From positions 1-8,586 of the forward strand of contig CABXOR010000060.1 of the NCBI GenBank assembly GCA_902513935.1: DNA of 8,586 nucleotides, given 5' to 3'. The notes under the pieces are model-generated. The model saw only the letters and a program-made list of their open reading frames with translations. It had not been told where the DNA came from and did no database searches. Both the position numbers and the translations under genes were made by a program. Source of the DNA: an uncultured SAR324 cluster bacterium (lineage in GTDB: Bacteria; SAR324; NAC60-12). Numbering within the stretch: the first letter of the stretch is position 1; each line of letters starts with the position of its first letter. Of this stretch, positions 1 to 4,709 are shown in pieces.

Positions 1-527
1 CTAAAATAATTTGTAGGCTTTAGTGGTATTACTTTATCTAAATTATTCATAATTATATAAAATTCGTTTACCCAATCATTCGGCAAACTACTGTGAACAT
101 TATATTTAAAATTAAATCCAAAAGATGTAGTAAGTGTTCCTTGACCAGTCTTAAAACCATCCTTCCATTCTCCTACATATTTTCTTCCATCAGACCAAGA
201 ATATTCCCCTTTACCATCTTGATTCCCCTCCTTCCATTCTCCTTCATAACTATTCCCATCAGAAAAAGTTTCTGTACCTTGACCATGTTTTTTATCATCC
301 CTGTACTCCCCTTCATACTTACTTCCATCAGAAAAAGTCAATGTGCCTTGACCATGTTTTTTATCATCCCTGTATTCCCCTTCATACTTACTTCCATCAG
401 AAAAAGTCAATGTGCCTTGACCATGCCGTTTACCGTCTTTCTTCTCACCTACATATACACCTTTATCTGCACACCCTACCAACAACAAAGTTAACAAAAA
501 ATGAAATACAATTATTAAATTTTTCAT
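1..527 (-). CDS. MORN-repeat lipoprotein, 3' end beyond window
   Basis: A reading frame of 175 complete codons starts at an ATG (525-527) and is still open at the left edge, so the C-terminus is missing. Residues 1-19 form a lipoprotein signal peptide: a Lys, a long hydrophobic core, and a lipobox LVGC with the acylated Cys at 19. Residues 25-139 are five tandem 23-residue MORN repeats of the type Y-x-G-E-(Y/W)-x-D-G-x-x-x-G-x-G-T, at 25-47, 48-70, 71-93, 94-116 and 117-139. Residues 140-175 do not repeat and form a different, unrecognised C-terminal region. MORN repeats build beta-hairpin arrays that bind lipids or proteins; the particular partner is not known. The lipid anchor predicts a periplasmic or outer-membrane location. 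There is no good Shine-Dalgarno sequence before the ATG. Repeat copy A lies about 90 bp upstream. A second MORN gene lies at 1219-1587. Confidence 0.88.
   Translation of the reverse strand, partial: MKNLIIVFHFLLTLLLVGCADKGVYVGEKKDGKRHGQGTLTFSDGSKYEGEYRDDKKHGQGTLTFSDGSKYEGEYRDDKKHGQGTETFSDGNSYEGEWKEGNQDGKGEYSWSDGRKYVGEWKDGFKTGQGTLTTSFGFNFKYNVHSSLPNDWVNEFYIIMNNLDKVIPLKPTNYF
282..419 (-). repeat. Two 69-bp tandem units inside the MORN gene
   Basis: Positions 282-350 and 351-419 are 69-bp units that differ at one base (C versus T in the CTGTA-C/T-TCCCC stretch). Each encodes one 23-residue MORN repeat. The near identity at nucleotide level, compared with the more diverged outer repeats, points to a recent in-frame duplication and to a repeat number that may vary between strains. 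Confidence 0.9.
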
Positions 528-600
528 ATCAATCTTCAGGTTTGAAAAGTTTGGGGAAAATGTTCTATCTCTTCTATTGAATGATATGAGTAACATGAAT

Positions 601-716
601 GTTTCTATTTTGCAAAATATTTTAGTATACAAAATGTGAGGATTTTACTTGGAGGGCGTCTGACTGTGAAAAATTAGTGAGAGTCAATCACAGGAGATGA
701 TGGGGTTCGTTTTTAG
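601..716 (-). repeat. Dispersed intergenic repeat, copy A
   Basis: This copy belongs to the roughly 120-bp family also found near 1743, 2863, 7224 and 8382. The conserved block runs from about 645 to 702 and holds the CTGTGA (664-669) and TCACAG (688-693) arms with an 18-nt centre. Read on the minus strand it lies upstream of the MORN lipoprotein. A TTGTAT -35-like box is at 627-632, but no good -10 box is found 17 bp on (AATAGA at 604-609), so the promoter half looks decayed. The right end continues into GGGGTTCGTTTTTAGG, which is shared with copy B. In the rest of the 528-839 gap I see only a short AGCCA/TGGCT inverted repeat (774-789). Confidence 0.8.
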
Positions 717-839
717 GGAAATATTTTTTAATCACTTTCTATTCACCAGAAAAAAAAAACGTCCTAAATATTTAGCCAATATACTGGCTTTGAAGTCGAG
801 TGCGGATTTGTGTTTCTATGAGGAACATACCATGCATAT

Positions 840-1124
840 ATGGTTTTAAGACCTAAAGCAAAAGAAATCAAAACCTGGTATAGTTCAATGGAGATAAATA
901 TTAATGAAAGGATTTGTCCTAACTGTGGTGAGTCCTGCGAAAATGAGTTTGAGACTGTTTTTGTTAACGGTCAAGAACTATGTGTTTGTTGTAATTCTAA
1001 TATAGAGCCGTGTTATGAAGAAGATGGTTTCACCGATGACTCCATCGACAATGCAGGGGGAAATAATAATGTGTTTGTAGATATTTACGAAGAACTTCAC
1101 CTCTCATATAATCCCCTTGATTAA
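840..1124 (+). CDS. Small cysteine-rich protein, possible zinc ribbon
   Basis: The frame encodes 94 residues with seven cysteines in two clusters: C26-P-N-C29-G-E-S-C33, then C48-V-C50-C51 and C58. The first knuckle, CPNCGxxC, is typical of zinc-ribbon or rubredoxin-like metal sites, so a small zinc-binding domain is the natural inference. The C-terminal 35 residues are acidic and Asn-rich. I do not recognise the family and assign no function. The start is uncertain: the ATG at 840 has a GAGG about 16 nt upstream, which is too far to be convincing, and Met17 (ATG at 888) just before the cysteine domain is an alternative. It is the only plus-strand gene in the left part and sits between two MORN genes on the other strand. 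Confidence 0.55.
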   Translation: MVLRPKAKEIKTWYSSMEININERICPNCGESCENEFETVFVNGQELCVCCNSNIEPCYEEDGFTDDSIDNAGGNNNVFVDIYEELHLSYNPLD

Positions 1125-1149
1125 AAATTTAATCTGGAAAAATCGGAAA

Positions 1150-1207
1150 GGACTTTCTGTTAAGAATTAGCGGGAGTTACTCTCAGAAGAAGAATGGGGT
1201 TGGTTTT
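1150..1207 (-). repeat. Dispersed repeat, degenerate partial copy B
   Basis: Only the conserved right-hand part remains: AAGAATTAGCGGGAGTTACT (1162-1181) matches the family core with one change, and the ATGGGGTT right end matches copy A. The inverted-repeat arms have decayed (CTGTTA and TCTCAG) and the promoter half is absent. It lies between the convergent ends of the cysteine-rich gene and the second MORN gene, where no promoter would be needed. Confidence 0.6.
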
Positions 1208-1218
1208 ACGGAGATTGA

Positions 1219-1587
1219 TTACTGGTCAAACCATCCATTCATAAACTTTCCAATGATTTTTCCTTCTTTGTCATAGAGTGTTCCGTTCCATCTTTTTCCA
1301 TCCTTCCATTCCCCTATATACTTTCCTCCAGAAAAGATAATGTATGTTCCTTGACCATGTTTTTTCCCATCCTTGAATTCCCCTTCATACATATCCCCTT
1401 CCCATTTCCCTTTTCCATAAATGTAAGATCCTTGACCAATTGGTTCCCCATCTTTCCATTCCCCTACAAACTTTCTTCCATCAGGGTAGGTTAGTTTTCC
1501 TTGACCATGTCTTTGCCCATCTTTGAATCCCCCTTCATACTTTCCCCCACGGGGGGAAGTGAATATTACATCTTTCTTTTTAGACAT
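1219..1587 (-). CDS. MORN-repeat protein, cytoplasmic
   Basis: This complete 122-residue protein starts at an ATG (1585-1587) and has no signal peptide or membrane segment, so it is probably cytoplasmic. It is almost entirely MORN repeats: residues 17-39, 40-66 (extended by a short insertion around GKGKWEGDM), 67-89 and a final diverged unit at 90-112 ending in GKFMNGWFDQ. Typical elements are YEGGFKDG, HGQGKLTYPDGR and YEGEFKDGKKHGQGTY. MORN arrays act as lipid- or protein-binding scaffolds; no enzymatic domain is attached here. It is a paralogue of the lipoprotein at 1-527 but shares only the repeat type. No strong ribosome binding site precedes the ATG. Repeat copy C, with a good promoter, lies upstream and would give a leader of about 170 nt. 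Confidence 0.9.
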   Translation of the reverse strand: MSKKKDVIFTSPRGGKYEGGFKDGQRHGQGKLTYPDGRKFVGEWKDGEPIGQGSYIYGKGKWEGDMYEGEFKDGKKHGQGTYIIFSGGKYIGEWKDGKRWNGTLYDKEGKIIGKFMNGWFDQ

Positions 1588-1742
1588 TTTGACTTTTAAG
1601 ATTAGTTGATAATGGAATCATAATTCTTATTACCATGAAGATGTTGTCAAAGAAAATAAGATGTTAGTTTCCTTACCAAACAGAGGGGCTGAAAGAAAAA
1701 GGATTGAGAGGACAATGAGTAGATGTCTCACAAGATTTCATA

Positions 1743-1877
1743 TTGGTTCGTTTCGAAGAACCCAAAATATAACACCAATAGGTTTTTTATACAAGGAAAT
1801 GGTTAATTTACTTGGAGGGTGTCTGACTTGTGAAGAATTAGTGGGGGTTACTCACAGGTTATGATGTGAGTGACCTT
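1743..1877 (-). repeat. Dispersed intergenic repeat, copy C
   Basis: This is a nearly full-length copy. The left, promoter-side half starts at TTGGTTCG near 1743. The conserved block runs from 1807 to 1866 with TGTGA (1829-1833) and TCACA (1852-1856) separated by 18 nt; an extra T sits before the first arm. Its right end TGAGTGACC matches copy F. It lies upstream of the MORN gene at 1219-1587. The remainder of the 1588-2096 gap holds no gene that I can support. Confidence 0.85.
1766..1794 (-). promoter_or_regulatory. Extended -10 promoter in repeat C
   Basis: On the minus strand, TTGTAT (1789-1794) is followed after exactly 17 bp by TATATT (1766-1771), with TGT immediately before the -10 box (a TGn-extended -10). 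The position corresponds exactly to the promoters in copies D, E and F. Transcription would run toward the MORN gene at 1587. Confidence 0.6.
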
Positions 1878-2053
1878 AGGCAACAATCATTTTCATCAGT
1901 ATCAGTTTATTAAATTCTATGCAGGAAAAGTCAATCATATCAGCGTCACCCATTTCACGGCTGAACTGTAAAGAGGCCCAGCACTATGGAATCAATGGAA
2001 GGGTCAGATGCCATTGATCTACTAGCAAGGCATCTAATTGAATTTAAGTTGAA

Positions 2054-2071
2054 TCCTACTACAATGTAGGA
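2054..2071 (-). terminator. Stem-loop after the GST gene, weak terminator candidate
   Basis: A perfect 6-bp stem (TCCTAC / GTAGGA) with a 6-nt loop lies 25 bp past the GST stop codon. On the minus strand it is not followed by a T-run, so intrinsic termination is uncertain. Confidence 0.25.
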
Positions 2072-2096
2072 GATTTTGATTCAGCATGCTTACCGA

Positions 2097-2783
2097 TCAT
2101 GCATAATCGTATTTGCCACCTTTAAGTAGTGCGGACTGATAGGCAGGCTGTTGATGAATCCGTTCAACATAGGATTGAATGTCAGGATAGTGGTCATCAA
2201 TTAAACCCTTGGCAACGCTTGCTTCCAAAGGATAACTCATTTGAATATCGGCTCCGCTTAATTGATCCCCTAAAAGCCATTGTTTACCTTCCAGGCTGGC
2301 TTCAATGAAATCCAGCAAACATTGAACATTTGGATTTACAAACTCTGACAGAACTTTGTTGGCGATAGCTTTGGCAATAGGCTTCACAAAAAAGGGAACC
2401 GGAGCCTTTTTCACCTGATGAAAGATCAATCGCAACAGCAAAGGCGGCATCAAGGATCCTTCAGAAAAATGTAACCAGTAACGGTAATCCCGTTCTTCCT
2501 TACTTCCAGTCTTTGGGGTGATTAAAGGACTATTTTTGCCATAGGTCTGCATCAGATACTCAATGATGGCACCACTCTCCACAATAAGGATCTGTTCACC
2601 ACTACCGTCATCAGTGATGGCAGGTGATTTACCCAACGGATGAACCTCACGAAGGGATGCTGGTCCTTGCATGGTCTTCACGTCACGTTCATAAAGGATA
2701 ATCTCGTATCCCAAATTAAGTTCTTCCAACATCCAGAGGATCCGCTGGGAACGAGAGTTATTTAAATGATGGACTGTAATCAT
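2097..2783 (-). CDS. Glutathione S-transferase family protein
   Basis: The 228-residue length is normal for a soluble GST. Residues 1-80 form the thioredoxin-like glutathione-binding domain: a first strand followed by NNSRSQRILWMLEELNLGYE (8-27), the cis-proline loop in HPLGKSPAI (Ser53-Pro54), and the ESGAI glutathione-binding motif (Glu69-Ser70). The C-terminal helical domain contains the N-capping box in LSGADIQMSY, with Asp near 179. These enzymes conjugate glutathione to electrophiles or reduce peroxides; the substrate cannot be inferred. The NSRSQRILWLLEEL start is typical of a bacterial and fungal GST subgroup that probably uses Ser rather than Tyr, which is an inference. The start is ATG at 2781-2783, with only a weak purine-rich stretch upstream. 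It appears monocistronic, with repeat D and its promoter about 100 bp upstream. Confidence 0.93.
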   Translation of the reverse strand: MITVHHLNNSRSQRILWMLEELNLGYEIILYERDVKTMQGPASLREVHPLGKSPAITDDGSGEQILIVESGAIIEYLMQTYGKNSPLITPKTGSKEERDYRYWLHFSEGSLMPPLLLRLIFHQVKKAPVPFFVKPIAKAIANKVLSEFVNPNVQCLLDFIEASLEGKQWLLGDQLSGADIQMSYPLEASVAKGLIDDHYPDIQSYVERIHQQPAYQSALLKGGKYDYA

Positions 2784-2862
2784 GATGTTTTTTCATTAGT
2801 TCTCGTTGGAAAGATGCAAGCGGTATAGATCTGTTCCAGAACCTAAAAAAAGGCGCCTACTA

Positions 2863-2984
2863 ACTGGTTGTTTTAAGATAAACCAAATTGTACCAGAATA
2901 TAAGGGATTTTACAAGAATGTGGGGAGTTTATGGAGGGTGTCTGACTGTGAAAAATTAGTGGGAGTAATTCACAGGAGATGATG
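2863..2984 (-). repeat. Dispersed intergenic repeat, copy D
   Basis: A full-length copy. The promoter half begins at ACTGGTTG near 2863 and the conserved block ends at ATGATG (2979-2984). The inverted-repeat arms CTGTGA (2946-2951) and TCACAG (2970-2975) are intact with an 18-nt centre. It separates the GST gene from the truncated ORF at 2993-3229, which ends only 8 bp beyond the repeat boundary. Confidence 0.88.
2887..2915 (-). promoter_or_regulatory. Extended -10 promoter in repeat D, toward GST
   Basis: On the minus strand, TTGTAA (2910-2915), a 17-bp spacer, and TACAAT (2887-2892) preceded by TGG form a good sigma-70-type promoter with a TGn-extended -10. A transcript would start near 2880 and give the GST gene a leader of about 97 nt. 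Confidence 0.7.
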
Positions 2985-2992
2985 GTATGAAG

Positions 2993-3229
2993 TTAAAGGA
3001 AACTCTTTGGGGCCAGATGCCCTTCTCTGACTGTCGTGCCCCAAAGCTTTTTTTGGTATGCCTCTCTCCATATTATAATTCCAATCACGCCTGCAGTAGC
3101 AGAGATAGTCGAAGCCTTTTGGAACCACATTAGGGGCAAAGACCCCCTGATATATTGCTTATACTGCCGGGATCTTGTTGGTCTTTTGAGTTTGGAAGAA
3201 AAGGTAGAAGATTCCGGGACGATGGACAC
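2993..3229 (-). pseudogene. Truncated small ORF, possible mobile-element regulator remnant
   Basis: The minus-strand frame reads 78 residues from a GTG (3227-3229), which follows an in-frame TAG. The segment YIRGSLPLMWFQKAS...IGIIIWREA (residues about 27-57) recalls small plasmid or island proteins with a KFLRGPIPxxWL...ALHVGLALW pattern followed by a helix-turn-helix half. Here the frame stops shortly after the TVR position, next to repeat D, so the second half would be missing. This family resemblance is from memory and tentative. The start is also unusual, because the first codons lie inside direct repeat R1. It could equally be a chance frame, but its position beside the tRNA scar fits debris of an integrated element. 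Confidence 0.3.
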
Positions 3230-3245
3230 CTATATGGACACCTAA
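3211..3245. repeat. Direct repeat R1 beside the tRNA fragment
   Basis: It contains two tandem 12-bp units, ATGGACACCTAT and ATGGACACCTAA (3222-3245), preceded by TTCCGGGACG. The same block recurs at 3477-3509 (R3) and in shorter form at 3451-3474 (R2). Repeated short motifs around a tRNA 3' end are what arm-type binding sites of a tyrosine integrase look like; that role is inferred. Confidence 0.75.
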
Positions 3246-3264
3246 GAACATTCAATCAATGTTC
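3246..3264. repeat. Inverted repeat GAACATT / AATGTTC
   Basis: A perfect 7-bp inverted repeat with a 5-nt centre lies between direct repeat R1 and the tRNA fragment. On the minus strand it is 25 bp past the tRNA CCA end, so it may have been the tRNA terminator, although only two Ts follow. It could also be part of the attachment region. Confidence 0.4.
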
Positions 3265-3288
3265 AATCTCAGCAACTAATTGATTTTA

Positions 3289-3340
3289 TGGTGGGCCAGC
3301 AGGGACTTGAACCCCGGACCGGACGATTATGAGTCGTATC
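3289..3340 (-). pseudogene. 3' half of a tRNA-Met(CAT) gene, likely attachment-site scar
   Basis: On the minus strand the sequence has the anticodon stem-loop ACGA-CTCATAA-TCGT (anticodon CAT, 3329-3331), a 5-nt variable region CGGTC, a T-arm CGGGG-TTCAAGT-CCCTG that pairs fully with one G-T wobble, the acceptor 3' strand CTGGCCC, discriminator A and an encoded CCA (3289-3291). A complete gene would need a D-arm and a GGGCCAG 5' acceptor strand within about 35 bp to the right, but that stretch is AT-rich sequence without either. It is therefore a tRNA 3' fragment. Integrases that use tRNA genes leave exactly this at one junction. If so, the element lies to the right (toward 3573-4556) and the intact tRNA would be at its far end or lost. 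Confidence 0.75.
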
Positions 3341-3450
3341 AATCCACATACATTGATTACTATTATCTTTTATTAATTATTATTATTTATAGTATTATCA
3401 ACGTATTATAGTGTCAATAGTACTGCCACTTGCTATCAAGTGTGAGTGCT
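3341..3450. other. AT-rich spacer of the presumed attachment region
   Basis: No gene is visible. The first 80 bp are very AT-rich. A 6-bp inverted repeat, CACTTG-CTAT-CAAGTG, occupies 3427-3442 just before direct repeat R2. Such bent, AT-rich DNA with short palindromes is usual in integrase and excisionase binding regions, but nothing here proves that role. Confidence 0.35.
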
Positions 3451-3509
3451 TATAGACACCTATATGGACACCTTTTCCGGAATGATGGACACCTATATGG
3501 ACACCTAAT
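3451..3509. repeat. Direct repeats R2 and R3
   Basis: R2 (3451-3474) reads TTATAGACACC followed by TATATGGACACC. R3 (3477-3509) is CCGGAATG followed by ATGGACACCTAT and ATGGACACCTAA. R3 and R1 (3211-3245) agree over about 35 bp, including the TTCCGG lead-in. The copies thus flank the tRNA fragment on both sides in the same orientation. Confidence 0.75.
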
Positions 3510-3514
3510 TATTT

Positions 3515-3546
3515 AACTCAAGTCGAACCACTAATTCTTAACAGTC
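3515..3546 (+). repeat. Dispersed repeat, inverted fragment G
   Basis: CCACTAATTCTTAACAGTC (3528-3546) matches the reverse complement of the dispersed-repeat core at 18 of 19 positions, and TAACTC a few bases upstream also matches after an 8-nt interruption. It is the only piece in the opposite orientation, lacks the promoter half, and abuts direct repeat R3. Confidence 0.5.
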
Positions 3547-3572
3547 GTACAGAAACTTGAAGCTTTGTGAGC

Positions 3573-3968
3573 TTACTGATCAGAACCAGAATGTTCTTTT
3601 TTTGAGAAGTAAAATGAAACTGTCGCAAGAATTACTAAAAGGATAAAAGGTGGAAAAGGAAAAGAGGTAACTGCATCAACGACACCTACTTTGAGTATCA
3701 TAAGAGCATTCAATAAAAAACTAATCCCTGATGCAAATAAAAATCGCTTTGCAATTGCTTCTTCTGCATCTCTCATAAACCAGTGAAAAATACTAAAAAC
3801 AAGGACCATTGCTCCCATTACTTGACGATGGAATACTCCAACCATAATTGCTTCTCCACCTACATTAGGAAAAATCTGGTTTGTAATTAAAGTAGGGAAA
3901 ATAATAAAACTTAACCCTACTAAACCAGTTACAACAGTTATTACAGTCATGACATTTTTTAGACTCAT
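3573..3968 (-). CDS. Small four-helix membrane protein of unknown function
   Basis: The 131-residue protein has four predicted transmembrane segments at about 6-24, 44-64, 76-97 and 104-121 and a short charged C-terminal tail (SKKEHSGSDQ), so both ends probably lie on the same side of the inner membrane. The loop FHRQVMGAMVLVFSIFHWF and the helix FASGISFLLNALMIL resemble small DoxX-like or DUF4345-type membrane proteins, but I cannot place it in a named family. The start is ATG at 3966-3968 with AAAGGG a few bases upstream as a possible ribosome binding site. It does not have the dispersed repeat upstream. It lies to the right of the tRNA scar and could be cargo of the inferred element. Confidence 0.75.
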   Translation of the reverse strand: MSLKNVMTVITVVTGLVGLSFIIFPTLITNQIFPNVGGEAIMVGVFHRQVMGAMVLVFSIFHWFMRDAEEAIAKRFLFASGISFLLNALMILKVGVVDAVTSFPFPPFILLVILATVSFYFSKKEHSGSDQ

Positions 3969-4066
3969 ATGCCCTTTGTTATTAGAGGTTAGAAATATAA
4001 TTTTAATTTAACATAGTAGAAGACAAGGACAAGATCAATGCCTAATTCAAATCGATTCGAAATTAT

Positions 4067-4095
4067 TTGTAATTTAGTAATTATTATGATTTAAT
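4067..4095 (+). promoter_or_regulatory. Candidate promoter for the terminase-like gene
   Basis: TTGTAA (4067-4072), a 17-bp spacer and TTTAAT (4090-4095), with TGA just before the -10 box, are correctly placed to give a leader of about 20 nt before the ATG at 4122. The region is very AT-rich, so a chance match is possible. Confidence 0.35.
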
Positions 4096-4121
4096 ATATA
4101 TATAATCAAAAATAAACATAT

Positions 4122-4556
4122 ATGAGACAAGTTCAATTATCTGACAGACAAAGCAGCTTTATCTTCTACCTCGTCCATCAGGCCAAGGGACGCACTGAAG
4201 CAGCACGCCTAGCAGGCTTTGCTGCACCCCGGCAGAGTGCATTTACTTTGACACAATCTCCAAAGATCATAGCTAAAATCCGGCAAGAGCGAAACAAAGT
4301 TTACCAAACCGAACTTGCGTCTACGGCTGTTCAGACACTGAAAGAGGTAATGGAGGATACTGATGCACCGGCCAGTGCAAGGATTGCTGCTGCCAGGACA
4401 TCTCTGGAGCTGGCTGGAGACATTGGCAAGCACTCACAGTCCCAACGAAACTATGAGCAAAATCTAGCTGAAATGACACCTGAGGAGTTGTCTGCTATTA
4501 TTGACAGATGGGAAGGCGAAAAAGCGGCAATTGCAAAGGATATTACACCTGTCTGA
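4122..4556 (+). CDS. Phage terminase small subunit-like protein, orphan
   Basis: The 144-residue protein has the layout of phage terminase small subunits, which bind the packaging site and recruit the large subunit. Residues 5-55 hold an N-terminal helix-turn-helix-type region, LSDRQSSFIFYLVHQAKGRTEAARLAGFA followed by an LTQSPKIIAKIRQER helix (compare the family's Q-x-x-F-V-x-x...T-x-A-A-x-x-A-G-Y...S-P-x-V). Residues about 66-95 hold the oligomerisation-type segment with LKEVMEDTDAPASARIAAA. The tail has MTPEELSAIIDRW, like the C-terminal tails of this family. No large subunit, portal or capsid gene follows, so it is an orphan. It is visibly more GC-rich than the AT-rich DNA before it and has no Shine-Dalgarno sequence. 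The ATG at 4122 is the first after an in-frame TAA. Another small DNA-binding protein is the alternative. Confidence 0.65.
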   Translation: MRQVQLSDRQSSFIFYLVHQAKGRTEAARLAGFAAPRQSAFTLTQSPKIIAKIRQERNKVYQTELASTAVQTLKEVMEDTDAPASARIAAARTSLELAGDIGKHSQSQRNYEQNLAEMTPEELSAIIDRWEGEKAAIAKDITPV

Positions 4557-4692
4557 TAAAGGACTATGTACGTTAAACTGCATTATCGTACTTATAAAAA
4601 CTGTCTTTTTTTACCACTTTAAAATAGGCCATCCCACCCCCCTGCCATACCCAAAAGAGGGCAAACATTTCTATTATGAACTGCAACACAAA

Positions 4693-4708
4693 ATCGTTGC
4701 AAAACGAT
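4693..4708 (-). terminator. Stem-loop just after the LMF stop codon
   Basis: On the minus strand ATCGTT-TTGC-AACGAT forms a 6-bp stem one base past the TGA, followed by only three further Ts and GTG. It is a plausible but weak intrinsic terminator. In the 4557-4709 gap, a GTACG/CGTAC stem (4568-4591) and a T7 run (4606-4612) might terminate the terminase-like gene. Confidence 0.35.
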
Positions 4709-4709
4709 A

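Noticed and set aside
93..580. Two plus-strand frames of 133 and 79 residues
   Set aside because: They are antisense shadows of the MORN lipoprotein gene; their repetitive protein sequence merely mirrors the 69-bp MORN units.
664..693. CRP-type operator from the TGTGA...TCACA arms
   Set aside because: The half-sites match, but the spacing within the arms is 18-20 nt in every copy instead of the 6 nt that a CRP dimer needs.
697..849. Plus-strand frame of 50 codons beginning in repeat A and overlapping the cysteine-rich gene
   Set aside because: AGGAG touches the first ATG and is 3 nt from the second, too close for efficient initiation; the residues are low-complexity and the frame is not preserved in other repeat copies.
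1661..1864. Plus-strand frame of 67 residues
   Set aside because: Its second half is repeat copy C itself, the residues resemble no protein, and equivalent frames are broken in the other repeat copies.
1986..2069. Plus-strand 27-residue frame starting MESMEGSD
   Set aside because: It is too short, has no ribosome binding site and no recognisable motif.
3036..3245. Plus-strand frame of 69 residues ending in MDTYMDT
   Set aside because: It is antisense to the 2993-3229 frame, and its end is just the translated direct repeat.
3289..3365. A complete tRNA gene
   Set aside because: No D-arm and no 5' acceptor strand complementary to CTGGCCC can be found in the required distance.
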